Positions 31,451 to 43,252 of a stretch of 64,000 bases of DNA are shown here, piece by piece. The position numbers were made by a program, and so were the translations under genes. The notes beneath the pieces are model-generated. The model was given only the letters and a program-made list of their open reading frames with translations, did not search any database and was not told the origin of the DNA. The DNA is from Hortaea werneckii (lineage: Eukaryota > Ascomycota > Dothideomycetes > Mycosphaerellales > Teratosphaeriaceae): positions 37,877 through 101,876 of the forward strand of contig JBAOKB010000043.1 of the NCBI GenBank assembly GCA_037044905.1, read 5' to 3'. The first letter of the stretch is position 1. Every line of letters begins with the position of its first letter.

Positions 31451-34400
31451 CTAGCTGGCCATTGCACAGAACAGTATGCGGGGGGATGGGGGGATGGCTA
31501 GCTATCAGCTGGGTTTTGGGTCTGGGTTGGGAGGATGGGGCGTTGGATTTTGGTTGGGAGACGGGGGATGGGGGGATTTTTCTGGTTCTTTTCTTGTGTT
31601 TTATCCATCTCGTAGCACAATTCATATACCCATAGACGAGCAGGGTTTACGGCATGTCACCTTTCGAATTTTCAGGCTATTTTCGTTCGCTCGATTCAAG
31701 AGGAAACCCTGCTCGCTTATCACAATGGGAGAGCAATGGGAGAGCGATGGGCAGTCGTAGATAAGAAGCTGGCATTGCTGGTAGCCGAGCTCTTCAAAAG
31801 ATAGCCGTCGCGAGCGATACGTTCACAGGCATCAATGTTTCTACGCTACCCAGCAAAGTGAGGCGTTATCTTAGTCTGGCCTAAATAGGACCAGGCCGCC
31901 GCTTGTGGAGCCATTTGACAGACGCCTTCTCGGACAGACTTGCATGACCGTGCATATGTCAACGAAAGGCTATATCTTTCTCGCATCTCAAGCGAGGTGA
32001 TCTATCGTCTGTGGTATCGGGCTAGTCGGCATTTACTGAGCGAGATTATTTCGGTATGCATCTCTGGGTATTGGTCACCAACCCAAGGCAAAGCAATATC
32101 TCTTGCCCAGTCGCTTATGCACCTGGCCTGTCTTGAAACGCAGGAACACACGCTATCTATGTCGATCTCACACCAAGCTCAGGGACTCCAATGGAGGAAG
32201 CGTGAAGGGAAAAAGCAGTAGACTCGTGATCAGGCTTCTGGGCCTCACCGTTGTGACATTGCACAACAACCCAGAGGTCCTACCGAGATTTGCAATTTGA
32301 GGTGGGATAGATTTCTCAACTGTCACACAAAGCATCGACTGGCGCAAAAGGTAGCCAATCTTGAACAAGCAACGACGATGTGACTGAGAGTCAACTAGTA
32401 AGCTTACCAGCAGACTTCTTCACATATTCTAGAGCACAAAAGGTGCAAACCTCGGAACAATATGGCGCTGGCGCGAGCCGATCACACTCGTTAGCTGCCG
32501 TTTTGGGGCATTTGATCGGCGTATACAGTAGGAGGATAGACTGTAGAGCACGTCCGTCGGCTAGCAGTAGTTGCGTCTTCTAGCGGGCGAGCGGCCACAT
32601 GAAAGGGAAGGGCGCGGGTGAAGGGGTCAAGACCTCGTCAACCTAAGCGGCAAAGCTTCTTCGCAGGTTTTGGAGTGTATAGTTGTGACTGCAGGCAGTT
32701 CGTGTGATATGGCTTAATCGGATGGTATGGTAGGCGCTTGGATGTTCTGGAAGACGCAGATCATACCTTTCTCCGACGGTCACAGTTGGACACAGAACGT
32801 TTGGAGCGTGCCGGAGTGACAAGACGAGAACGACACTGTGCGGGAGCATGCGTGTGCAGCGATACCAGCCAGCGATACCACATTCAGCAGTCGAGCAATG
32901 TTCCTGTATCTGCATGGCATTATTGTCACCGCTAGCGAACATTTTCTACATTGGTTTGCGCATTATCGTGCGACGGTGAACATGGCTAGCACGATGTGTT
33001 TGCAGTTGCATGTACGATAAAATGGCTCGAGGTGCTGCAGGTAGAGCCGAAAATAAACTCGGCACAAGTGATGTGCGACGGGCTAGTGAGTTTAACCATG
33101 GAGAAGATCCCGTCGGATCTTCGATATGCCTGCTCAACATCAATTTGCGTTTGGCTGGTTGTTCGCGCTGATGGAGACCATTTAATGAAGAGAAAAAAAA
33201 AAAAAAAAGACATCTGGAATTGTGCGAATTACTGTGATGGACCATTGGTAGGAACATCGTAATTCTTAGCTGCGCTATTTGACAACTGTGAACCATTCGG
33301 CGGTGCTCATCGCGTTCCTGCATCCAGAGCGAGTCGACCGGCAGCCACAAAAAAGCAGGGATGATGTGAGTTGCATCTCAGCCACAGATGACGGCCTGTA
33401 CCGCCCAACTCGAAGCGCCGAATCTGGTTAGCGTGTCGTCTCAAGGAACGGTTGAGGAATTTGTTGGCTGCAAAGTATGTTTGGCGACTCCACTTCTGGC
33501 AACTGTCAGCATCTGCCTCTCGCCGCATGCACTAGGAGATGATAATGCATATGCTATAGCTGCTATGCCGTCTGGCGCACGGGTGTTGTCGTCTGCCACG
33601 TGTGAGCCGCGGCATAAGTGGCCTCTGTTAAGAGAAACCAACCGAGCGGTACACGGTAGGCATTGCGCGCACGGCACCGGCAAAGGCGTTTGAGACACCC
33701 ACGGATGACCGAACACATGGCGCGACCGCCGCAGCTGAACCAGCGTCTGGCTCAGGTACACATTTGGTGTTCGGGTCTCGGTTGAAGGGCCGACTTTGCG
33801 CCACTACTGTAGGGGAGATTGCCTCGGAAAAGCATTCAATCGGTGGGCCACGCTTGGACATACCTTACGCTTCGAAGTGAAAGCAAACTTCTGGTGCTTC
33901 CAACTCTGCTATGCTGCATCACGCAAGAGACCAACCAGAATCTGCGGAATCACCTTCGACTAGCTCAGGACGATTTGATAGCAGTACCGTTGGCAAGACC
34001 GGTAACTGTAGCTCCCCGCCTGGATTTCTTCAACTTCCCTTATTTAGAGTTCGGCTGAGGTGACCTCAGGAACGGGACGCTGACACGGGTCTGCCAGGCA
34101 CCTTAAAGCTTAATGGCTGACCAGCCGGGACCCGACCATGGCAGCATTGCCGGTTTGGTCATGCTAGATCGCACTAGTCCTCGACTTGGAAGCTCTGGGA
34201 CGGCCGCTTAGCCCATTGAGACATCGTGGTCAGATCTGGCTATGAGCTACCCGACTGCACCGACGACCCGTCGACGCTATCGGCCTGGCCTTGTCGTAGC
34301 TGACTCTCACCATTGCGTTGTGGCGCTCTGTCCTGGCGCCGCTCGAACGGGCAGCTTGGAGGTTAATCGAGCGCTACGGCAGTCTGGGACTTTGGGTGAG

Positions 34401-34692
34401 TGTGCCTATTTCGCTCGAGCCCCATCTGCTCAGGAATGATATACCCGGGAGGCAGTCGCCGGTTGACTCGTCCTCTTCCTTCACACCCCAAGCTCTTTAC
34501 TCTCACTATACCCATACTTGGACGACAGTAGACTTCGGTCTACATCCTTTCCTTCGAAGCGTCTGCTGACAAGCATTGCTTGTTACGGCTTCAGCCTTTC
34601 GCTTTACCACTCCCGTCCATCGGACGTCGTCACGGGAGTTGCAATCGACAAGACAAGGACCGCCTTGATCGATTCCGTTACTTATACACATA
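31451..34692. other. 3.2-kb region with no supportable gene
   Basis: The largest gene-poor stretch in the window, between MAD2 and the GT2 gene, both on the plus strand. I looked for domain-bearing frames, splice-linked exons, tRNA signatures, terminal repeats and transposase motifs and saw none. Base composition is not obviously skewed, so a heavily RIP-mutated transposon is not evident. An A-run lies at about 33190-33208. It may contain a long 5' leader or regulatory region for the downstream glycosyltransferase, or a non-coding RNA. Confidence 0.4.
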
Positions 34693-37441
34693 ATGGGTCT
34701 CCTCTCATACGTCAAGCCTGGCAAGGCCAGCAAAGACACGAAAGACGCAGCGCCTTCTCACGCTGAACCAGAGATCACCGAGAAGCCTGCAACAACCGGG
34801 GAGAACACCCCTAGGCCGCCTTTCACTCCAGGCCAATCGACTCCAGGAAGCCCTTCACCATGGGGTTCAAGACCGGCGTCGCTCTACCCCGCTGGTGACT
34901 GGAGAAACTCCCAGATGGAAGAGATCAACGAGATCAAGTGCGACGTCATGGTCAACTGGCTTTACCAACAGCAGATGGAGCGATTGTGGACCGCTGGTGG
35001 ACACGACGAGGGTGTTATCCTCAAGAAGGGTCGTGGTGCTTACACCTGCTGCCCCGCCGACATCGTGGAGGAGCCCTACGGCTTCTTCAAGGCTGTAGAG
35101 ACCCTCAATGTCCGAGTATGTTCTTTCCAAGTCTGCCTCACCAGATGACATTGACTGACCAGATTAGACTGCCATGACCCTCAACACTAGAGTCATCAAG
35201 CTCTTTCTTCAGAACAATGACCGACCGTTCGTTCCTCTCAAGGGCGGTCTCCGTCTGCAGGTCCTTCCCGACATGTCATACCTCCCTCGTTGCCAGAAGC
35301 ATCAATTTGCTGCCTTCATTGCCGACCGTGGAATACTTGTGGTTTGGGACGATGAGCCTCGCCACATTCTCGACCGTGCAGCAAAGATCGAGCAGCAGCT
35401 CATGGAGATGATCTGGGACGACGAGACGGCCGGCGACGACGAGAAGAAGGAGGACGGTGCTGTCGAGGTCAATGAGATCTCACAAGAAGAGGCTGATCTC
35501 GAGGCCGGTGCAGTGGACACCAAGCGCGGCATTTGCATGTGGATGCCCATCATCTCTGCATTCACCCTCTGCCTGACAGTCACCGCGCTCGGCTCCGGTT
35601 GGCAAAACATTGCAAAGGAAATCTGGGTCGATGGGGACTACATCCGTATCGCTTTTGTTCTCGTCGTCATCCCTCAGGCGTGGCTGGCCCTTTTCTTCTT
35701 CCAGGCTCTCGTCGGTAACATCGCTCAGCTTATTGGCCCTATCTCCCAGATGCAGCAGAACTCCAAGTTCTATTCCGGCCAAGCACCAAAGCGTCTGCAC
35801 CGCGACGTTGCCACCCTTCCTCACGTTACGATTCAAATGCCTGTCTACAAGGAAGGCCTTCAATCTGTCATTGAGCCTACGATCAGATCGTTGAAGGCTG
35901 CCATTTCAACATACGAGATGCAAGGCGGCTCCGCCAACATCTTCATCAACGACGACGGTATGCAGCTGATCTCCGAAGAGGATGCGCGCGCTCGCCAGGA
36001 CTTCTACGACGAGCACAATATTGGCTGGGTCGCTCGTCCGAAACACAACCCGAAGCCCAAGGATGGCTCCGAGGTCTTCCTTCGTCGCGGAAAGTTCAAA
36101 AAGGCTTCCAACATGAACTACGCCATGTGGGTCAGCGTTCGTGTGGAGGAGAAGCTCAAGGATATCCAGCGCCACGAGCAGTGGACCCAGGAGGACGAGG
36201 CTCAGGCATACCGCGATGCGCTTAACCAAGCCGTCGAAGAGGATCAGGGTCGCACCTGGGCTGACGGTAACATCCGTATCGGCGACTACATCTTGATCAT
36301 TGACTCTGACACCCGTGTACCAACCGACTGCTTCCTCGACGCTGTGTCTGAGATGGAGCAATGCCCGCAGGTCGCCATCATCCAGTATCCCTCCGGTGTC
36401 ATGAACATTACCGATTCCTTCTTCGAGCGCGGCATCACTTTCTTCACGAACCTGGTCTACACGCAGATCAGATACGCTGTTGCCAACGGTGACGTAGCGC
36501 CTTTCGTCGGCCACAACGCTATCATGCGCTGGACTGCCATGCAAGAGATCGCTTACGACGCTATTGACGGCGACGAGCGTGAGAAGTACTGGTCTGAGGA
36601 GACGGTGTCTGAGGACTTCGACATGGCTCTGCGTCTACAGACCGCCGGTTACATCGTGCGTCTTGGCGGTTACACTGGCGATGGTTACAAGGAGGGTGTG
36701 TCTCTCACCGTGTACGACGAACTGGCACGTTGGGAGAAGTACGCCTACGGTTGCAACGAGCTCATCTTCCACCCTCTCAAGGACTGGCCGCGCCGTGGAC
36801 CCTTCACCAAGCTCTTCAGGAACTTCATGACAAGCTGCATGCCTTTCCCGTCGAAGCTCACCATTATGGCATACGTCGGTACTTACTACGCTCTGGGTTC
36901 TGCGTGGCTGTTGACCCTGCTCAACTACTTCCTTACTGGCTGGATGAACGGACATCTTGACAAGTACTACCTTGACTCCTTCAAGGTCTACTTTGCCATC
37001 GTCATCATCTTCTCGGCTCTCGGCAACGTTTCACTCGCAGTCCTCCGGTACCGTATTGGCGAGAAGAACATCCTCTCTGGCCTGCTCGAAAACTTCAGCT
37101 GGGTACCGCTGCTTACGATCTTCCTGGGAGGCATCTCCCTGCACGTCTCTCAAGCCCTGCTTAGCCACATGTTCAGCATCGACATGTCCTGGGGTGCGAC
37201 TAGCAAGGAAGCCGAAGACACCACCTTCTTTCAGGAAGTGCCGAAGATTCTGAAGAGCTTCAAGTTCACGTTCGTGTTCTGCATCTTGTGCACGGCGATG
37301 ATGATCGTCTGCGCGCACTTTATTCCCGAGTTGTGGCGCATCAAGCTCTTCATCTCCATCTGGCCGCTGAGCACGATTGTCTTCGGGCACTTTTTCCTGC
37401 CGATTGCGCTCAACCCGGGTCTGATGAGGTTCACTTGGTAA
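34693..37441 (+). CDS. GT2-family glycosyltransferase of the fungal surface-growth (ZtGT2-like) type
   Basis: Two exons, 34693-35115 and 35168-37441 (52-bp intron), give 898 aa. The N-terminus is a disordered Pro/Ser-rich tail. A conserved cytosolic segment follows (GAYTCCPADIVEEPYGFF), then two membrane helices around MWMPIISAFTLCLTVTALG and IRIAFVLVVIPQAWLALFF. The GT-A domain shows VTIQMPVYKEGLQSVIEPT, IFINDDGMQLI, the metal-binding IIDSDTRVP (about residue 519), SEDFDMALRLQTAGYIVRLGG and ELARWEKYAYGCNEL, which stands where processive GT2 enzymes carry QxxRW but begins with Glu. At least four C-terminal membrane helices follow. Closely similar proteins in Zymoseptoria and Fusarium are needed for hyphal extension on solid surfaces and for plant infection; their polymer product has not been defined as far as I know. 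Family placement is strong; product is unknown. Confidence 0.92.
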
Positions 37442-38796
37442 ACATGTTTTTTCGGGGTTTTATTTCCTTTTTTTAATGCTTCCTGACGATATGCTTGAAG
37501 CAACAGCACTCGCTACATAGAGGTCTTTCATTTTGGGAACGATCATTTTACCATACAATAATATAGAGAGAGGAATAAGCCATTTCGGTCCTTTAAGAAC
37601 AATGCAGATTCCGATTGACACGAGCGATGTATACATTATAGACCTTTCTTTAAAATTTAATCATCAAGGACACGAAAGAGCTCCTTGCCTTTCCTCAATC
37701 TGATCTCTTTCGCTCTCTCAACATCGTTTCAGAACGATGACAAGTCGATCGACATTCCCATTCTTTGATTCAAGTCCAGCTCACAAAGTTGGGCAGAGAG
37801 CTACTCAGCAGCTCAGCAGAGCCTAGGCTTTTCCATATGCTCCACTACTTGCTACAGCTATAAAGCAGTCGCTTGACACAATTCGAATGGGGTAGCAGTC
37901 ACACAAGCTATGCTATAACATATCACCACGGGGACCAAAAAAAAAAAAAAAAAAAAAAAAACAACGCTTCAAATCACCAAACCCATCCCATGAAGTCAAG
38001 ATACCCTTCAAAGACCTTCGGGATAACAGATCCCTATTATGACCCGACAATCTGAAAACCCACGTGTTCGCTCTCAAATACCGAGGGAGGCCCAATACCA
38101 CGGCCGTCATCGACGGTTTTTCTGGTACCGTTTCGGCATAATGGTTCCAAATAACCTCTTCATTCATTCACCCAAGCGCGGCAGAGCAAGAATTTCCAAA
38201 CGGCCCGCGGAATGGGGTCTGAGGTCAAGAAATTTGGTAGCTTTACTGGAATTCCAAGGTGATGGGTCGGCGTTCTTTGGGGGTTATATGCCTGGCAACC
38301 CTGGGCTATAGGCACAGAGTTTCGCTTGTGAGGCTTGGGGTTCCGAAGATGGGAATGTTGTGGCGGTGCGGGTAGTTGAGTAGGGGATGAAAAAGTGAGC
38401 TGAGCCGGGGCCTAGAACGACGCCTTTGCTGTGCTCTTTCGACAGATTGCTCTTGGTCGGAGGCTGTGAAGATGACGTATTTGGGCTGTAACATGCTCTA
38501 CACTTTTTTTTTTTTTTTTTCATATTCATTCTTTTGCATCGCGAAAACGGTAGGATGTATTGTCCCCAAGTTGTCGTTGTCATGGACACACAGGAGGTCT
38601 TCGGCGCATGCGGCAGAGGCCAGGATGGTGAGGGTGCGGCAACGCGGCCGTAGACCCGCTTCTCGGAAGGAAGACTGCCCCACATCCGAGTGATGCATCC
38701 CAGGACTGTCCATCTTGTACCCAGCAGTCTTTCCCGTTCAGGTCGTGACAAAGACTGTGACTCTGTTAGCTGTGGTGCTGTGTGCGATAAAATATC
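37442..38796. other. Intergenic region with homopolymer runs
   Basis: It separates the GT2 gene and the OTU protease gene, both on the plus strand. An A-run of 24 bp lies at about 37938-37961 and a T-run of 14 bp or more at about 38507-38520. The open frames crossing these are homopolymer artefacts. The 3' part must hold the OTU promoter. Confidence 0.4.
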
Positions 38797-39708
38797 ATGG
38801 ACGAACTACAGACTCGCCATAAGAAAGAGCAACGTGATTTACAGAGCCGTGTCACGCAGAAGAAGAAGCAGGCTAGCAAAAAGACTCGCAAGGGCGTGAA
38901 CGATGAATGTGACCGTCTCGAAGCCGAGCTGAAGGCGCGACAGGCTTCGGAACTTGCAGCGCTCAATGGCGAGACGCAGGAAGAGGACGTCCCAAGCGAG
39001 CAGCTGCAAGATCTGACCGTAGATGGGGATGAGGATGCTAAACCAAAGGCATCTGAGACTAACGGTGCACCACAGTCGCAACAGTCCCACCCAAGCCCAA
39101 GTAATGTAGACAGTACCCAACCAACCCAGCCGAAGAAGCCAAATAGACAGAAAGCACGTCTAGCGCGACGGGCAGCAGAGCAGGAAGAACAAGCACAGCA
39201 AGCGGCAGAGGAAGCGAAGAATCTCCCGGACATGAAGCAGCAAGAGCGAGAACGCATGCTGGAGTGCATGAAAGAGCGCGGGCTATACGAGAAGGAGATC
39301 CGAGCCGACGGACATTGCCTCTACTCCGCCGTAGCAGATCAGCTTGAGCAGCTGCAGGTACCGCTCGGCTCAGCACCAGGCGATCAACCTGAACTCCCTT
39401 ACAAAACTGTACGCGCCGTAGCCGCAGACTACATCGAGAAACACTCAGACGATTTTGTGCCGTTCCTCGAGGAGCCTCTGCCAGGGTATCTGCACAAGAT
39501 CCGCGACACGGGCGAATGGGGCGGGCAGATGGAATTGATGGCGCTGGCGAAGACTTACGGCGTGGATATCCATGTGCTGCAGGATTTTGGGCGGGTGGAG
39601 AAGATCGAGTCCGGGCAGGGGAGTGAGAGGAAGATGTGGTTGGGGTATTATAAGCATGGCTTTGGGCTGGGCGAGCATTATAACAGTCTCCGGTCGAACA
39701 AGGGATGA
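38797..39708 (+). CDS. OTU2: OTU-domain deubiquitinase (Otu2/OTUD6 type)
   Basis: A single-exon protein of 303 aa. Residues 1-150 form a charged Lys/Glu/Gln/Ala-rich coiled-coil region (KKEQRDLQSRVTQKKKQA, RLARRAAEQEEQAQQ), which is usual for Otu2/OTUD6. The OTU protease domain spans about residues 155-300: catalytic IRADGHCLYSAVADQL with Asp171 and Cys174, the TGEWGGQMELMALAKTYG block, and the catalytic His294 in GLGEHYNSLR near the C-terminus. Members of this branch associate with ribosomes and the translation machinery and remove ubiquitin, for example from ribosomal proteins. All catalytic residues are present, so it should be active. The ribosome role is by homology. Confidence 0.92.
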   Translation: MDELQTRHKKEQRDLQSRVTQKKKQASKKTRKGVNDECDRLEAELKARQASELAALNGETQEEDVPSEQLQDLTVDGDEDAKPKASETNGAPQSQQSHPSPSNVDSTQPTQPKKPNRQKARLARRAAEQEEQAQQAAEEAKNLPDMKQQERERMLECMKERGLYEKEIRADGHCLYSAVADQLEQLQVPLGSAPGDQPELPYKTVRAVAADYIEKHSDDFVPFLEEPLPGYLHKIRDTGEWGGQMELMALAKTYGVDIHVLQDFGRVEKIESGQGSERKMWLGYYKHGFGLGEHYNSLRSNKG

Positions 39709-40717
39709 TGTGGCATGGACTGGAAGAGTGGCCTATCCTCTTGGATGCTGAGGTCGCTGCTTCTCCATGTATTGCGATACGTCGCACGACCGGGGAGCGA
39801 ATGTGTCTAACTTGGCGGTGAAATATATGCTGCAGGTGGAAATTTGCCAGGAAAAGACCATCTACTTATTGAAACGCACCATCGACTGAAGCCGTGATTG
39901 GCGATGATGGACCTGTCCACTCGCCGCAAATGCGCCCACCGCCACTGGAACAAAAGCTAGCACATGGTGCCCCTAATGATGGGACATTCTTCGCGCCATC
40001 CTTTACACGGGTATGGCCCTCCTGCAGCACGCTCGAATTTCACCAGGCGTACGATACTAGAGTGCTAGCCTTGCATCATGGGTTGCAGAGCCAGGTACGG
40101 TCACCACTCAAGGATATGAAGAGGACGTATCAGCTGTTGGGTCACGCTCCTCGCTAGCACCTGAGCTAGCTTTTGTGCGTGATTCCATGTGTATTCTTGG
40201 ACGACAAGTCTGGTATCTACCCACGTAGCTAGGTGGATACGGCGCAGCTTGGAACGCAACGATAATAAATGTGGAACACGGTGTACCGACGGGGTTCGCT
40301 CGCGATTCATTTGTACAAACAGCCGCGCGACCTTCACGCGGTTCACTTGCGGGATTAAGAAGCTCCTTGTGAAAGTAGCGAGCAATGTATCCGTGGTTCA
40401 CAATGTGATGCGACTAGCTACTACCGCCACATGTACATATACACGTGAAGGTACCCAGGGACAGATTCGCATGTTTTCCTGTGTTTTAACGAAACGTCTT
40501 GCCGCCATACCTGTTCCTGTTCCTGGCGCTTGCCCCGCGCGGGGCTGACTGAGTACGTGCATCTGTCCAGCATCTGGAAGCTTCCAAGCTTCCAGAACGA
40601 ATTTCTGCTCGAGCTTGACTGACCGCTAAAACTTCAGATACACTGTGAACCTCTCATTCCCTCGTCCCGTGACAATATTTCGGAGTAGACCCATTTGCAA
40701 GAATCTGAGATTTCAAC
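39709..40717 (+). promoter_or_regulatory. Intergenic region and promoter of cyclophilin-40
   Basis: About 1 kb between the OTU protease gene and the cyclophilin gene. The 3' end contains clear heat-shock elements, listed separately. No gene is supported here. Confidence 0.5.
40576..40605. promoter_or_regulatory. Heat-shock element cluster upstream of cyclophilin-40
   Basis: The sequence reads gGAAgcTTCc at 40576-40585 and cTTCcaGAAc at 40589-40598, two perfect inverted nGAAn pairs, with another TTC at 40603-40605. This is the binding pattern of heat-shock factor (Hsf1). It lies about 113-142 bp upstream of the ATG of an Hsp90 co-chaperone gene, exactly where a functional element would be expected. 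Confidence 0.75.
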
Positions 40718-41836
40718 ATGGCACCCAACCGTCCCAACGTCTGGTTCGACATCTCCATCGGCGGTCAGTCCGCCGGCAAGGTCGTCTTCGAGCTCTACAC
40801 CGACATCGTCCCCAAGACCGCCGAGAACTTCCGCGCGCTCTGCACTGGCGAGAAGGGCGTGGGCAATGCCGGCAAGCCTCTGCACTACAAGGGCTCCTCC
40901 TTCCATCGGGTCATCAAGTCCTTTATGATTCAGGGTGGTGACTTCACTGCAGGCAATGGCACGGGTGGAGAGAGCATATACGGCGAGAAATTTGAGGATG
41001 AGGCCTTCGATGTCAAGCATGAGAAGCCTTTCCTTCTGAGCATGGCCAATGCCGGCCCAGGCACGAACGGAAGCCAGTTCTTTGTGACGACGGTGCCTAC
41101 GCCTCATCTGGATGGCAAGCACGTTGTGTTCGGTGAGGTGGTGGCGGGCAAGAGCATTGTCAGACAGGTGGAGAACACGCCCGTTGGCGAGAGCGACAAG
41201 CCGAAGCAGGACGTCATCATCGCCGACTGTGGCGAGCTCCCCGCAGGCACCGACGTAGCCGAGTTCACCAAGAAGGCACCGGACATGACGGGCGATGCTT
41301 ATGAAGACTTCCCCGAAGATCAGCTCAAGCAGGGCGAGGAGTGGAAAGGGACGGAGATTGTGCGGATAGCGAGCGAGCTGAAGGAGATGGGCAACAAGGC
41401 GTTCAAGTCCGGGGAGCTCGAGCTCGGGTTGAGCAAGTACCAGAAGGCGCTGAGATACCTCCACGAGTACCCAGTCCCGCTTGAAGACGACCCCAAAGAC
41501 CTCGGCACGCAGCTCAGCCAGTTGAAGATCTCGCTGCACACCAACAGCAGCATGCTGCAGCACAAGCTGAAGAAGTACGTGGACTCATCGGACTCGGCGG
41601 ACAAGGCGTTGCTGGTGCAGGGTATTAGCGATGCGCAGAAGGCGAAGGCACTGTTCAGGAAGGGCGTAGCAGCAAAGGACAGCAAGAACGAGGAAGATGC
41701 GATCGCGCTGTTGCAGATGGCCGAGAAGCTCGCGCCTTCAGACGCGGGCGTCAAGAACGAACTCGCGGCCGTGAAGAAGAATGCGGCGGACAGGAAGGCG
41801 AAGGAGCGGAAGGCGTACAGTAAGATGTTCGACTAG
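40718..41836 (+). CDS. CPR6: Cyclophilin-40 peptidyl-prolyl isomerase with TPR domain (Cpr6 type)
   Basis: A single-exon protein of 372 aa, the length of S. cerevisiae Cpr6 and human Cyp40. Residues 1-170 form the cyclophilin domain: VWFDISIGGQSAGKVVFEL, NFRALCTGEKG, FHRVIKSFMIQGGDFT (catalytic Arg, Phe and Gln), SMANAGPGTNGSQFF and HLDGKHVVFGEV. Residues from about 215 form the TPR region: MGNKAFKSGELELGLSKY, LKISLHTNSSMLQHKL and ALFRKGVAAKDSKNEEDAI, which dock on the MEEVD tail of Hsp90. The protein ends in a basic charged helix (KERKAYSKMF). It isomerises X-Pro bonds and acts as an Hsp90 co-chaperone in the cytosol. The heat-shock elements upstream suggest stress induction. The long open frame on the opposite strand is a shadow of biased codon use. 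Confidence 0.96.
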   Translation: MAPNRPNVWFDISIGGQSAGKVVFELYTDIVPKTAENFRALCTGEKGVGNAGKPLHYKGSSFHRVIKSFMIQGGDFTAGNGTGGESIYGEKFEDEAFDVKHEKPFLLSMANAGPGTNGSQFFVTTVPTPHLDGKHVVFGEVVAGKSIVRQVENTPVGESDKPKQDVIIADCGELPAGTDVAEFTKKAPDMTGDAYEDFPEDQLKQGEEWKGTEIVRIASELKEMGNKAFKSGELELGLSKYQKALRYLHEYPVPLEDDPKDLGTQLSQLKISLHTNSSMLQHKLKKYVDSSDSADKALLVQGISDAQKAKALFRKGVAAKDSKNEEDAIALLQMAEKLAPSDAGVKNELAAVKKNAADRKAKERKAYSKMFD

Positions 41837-43252
41837 ACATCTTTCTTCTCTCTCTCTTATTTCAGTGTAGTGAGTGTATGGAGTTGTTTGGTACATGGGG
41901 AAGGTGGATGTATGAGCTTGTGGTATTGCAATCAATTGGCGTCTACGATTTGGAGGGGTGATATCCAGGCATCTACTTGTGATAGCGTCCAGCATTGTCG
42001 CAGCCAAGCGCTTGTAGGGTATTAAAAAAAGGCTTATGGCAGTGCTCTTAGGAGGTGGGGAATTTTTACGAGACGCATGGACTCGTTGGTTGGGATACAT
42101 CCACAACAGAGAGCTACTGTGCACCATTCTGTCCATTTCTGCCAGCGCGTTTTTGCGCCATGTGCTCTACTAGCGAGTATCGAGTCCGTTGGTCAAGAAA
42201 TTTCAGCATGGACTGGTAGAGTAAAAGGACAAACCAGTCAGGGCTTCTGTGGATCTGATTTGCAAAAGTTGGGGGGCCAGAGTGGCACTGTTATGTTATT
42301 CTGGTATCGCAGGATTACTGAGGATCCGACTGCGCCGCGAAGCAGAGCAAAGACGTAGCCAAGCCACGTTGCTGCGGCGAGCAGTTACAATATATCTACA
42401 GAGTCGGTACGCAGCTGAGTAGGAGATGTATAGTTCACCGCATATTCAGTTGTTTCGCAAACATTCAAAATCATTCCGACAGAGAAAGCAATGGCTTCGA
42501 CATTCGAATACCTTCATCGCTCACCTACGCCGCTGACACCGAAGTTGGCGACGACAGCCACGGCAGACAGGACCATTGACACACCGCCGCTCAAGAGCGA
42601 GAAGCACCCTCTGGCATTGTTTGGCAAGACACGTCGTCGTAATAAGAGCGTCGCGGCTGTCATTCATCCGTCACTTCTGGTCCTGGCCACAGAGCTCTTC
42701 ACACCAGAATCAGATGATCTTCAATCGTCGTCCGCGAAATGACGCAGACGGACGGAGGCTGAACATTTGTGTCGGCTGCGCAGCGCTACTCGCAATCTCC
42801 TGTCTTCTTCGCTGCGTCACCTTCATGAAACAGGAGACGGTATACGACACGCGGGAGACGAATTCGAATGCTCGTCGGGTGCTTATACGAACCCTGGCTC
42901 TTGGCTCGGCCCCGCGGGAGTACGTCATAGGGTCCGAACGGCGCACCTGACTTGAGATGGTCCAATCTTCCTCCGAACTGATGAATGGCTATCATCCTTG
43001 ATCCCACCCTTCAATCCCGATTACGTCTTCTGCGTTGCAATCACTCGCTTGAGCCGTCGCCAAAAGACATCCGTGGACCGGTTGACTGCATACGAAGGTG
43101 TTGTCTGTCGGAGGCAGAATCGGGCATTCTCTTAGCATCGCTGCCATCAGCCAATTGGAATCGGCTGTTTCTTCTTGCCGTGCAACCTTGCGACAAGTCT
43201 GGACAGCCCACTGCGACGTTAGCGCCTCCGATGCGATAGCAGCAACCAGAGC
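41837..43252. other. 1.4-kb intergenic region
   Basis: Between cyclophilin-40 and the disordered-protein gene, both on the plus strand. An 83-codon open frame at 42491-42742 has a reasonable start context but no family resemblance and was not called. The rest shows no coding or repeat structure. Confidence 0.4.

Noticed and set aside
31451..34692. Degenerate transposon
   Set aside because: No terminal repeats, target-site duplication, transposase or reverse transcriptase motif, and no strong AT skew of repeat-induced point mutation.
40634..41563. 309-codon minus-strand open frame opposite cyclophilin-40
   Set aside because: It is a shadow of a highly biased gene; it has no domain and starts from a non-conserved position.
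42491..42742. 83-codon plus-strand frame downstream of cyclophilin-40
   Set aside because: The start context is acceptable, but there is no domain, membrane helix or recognised pattern.
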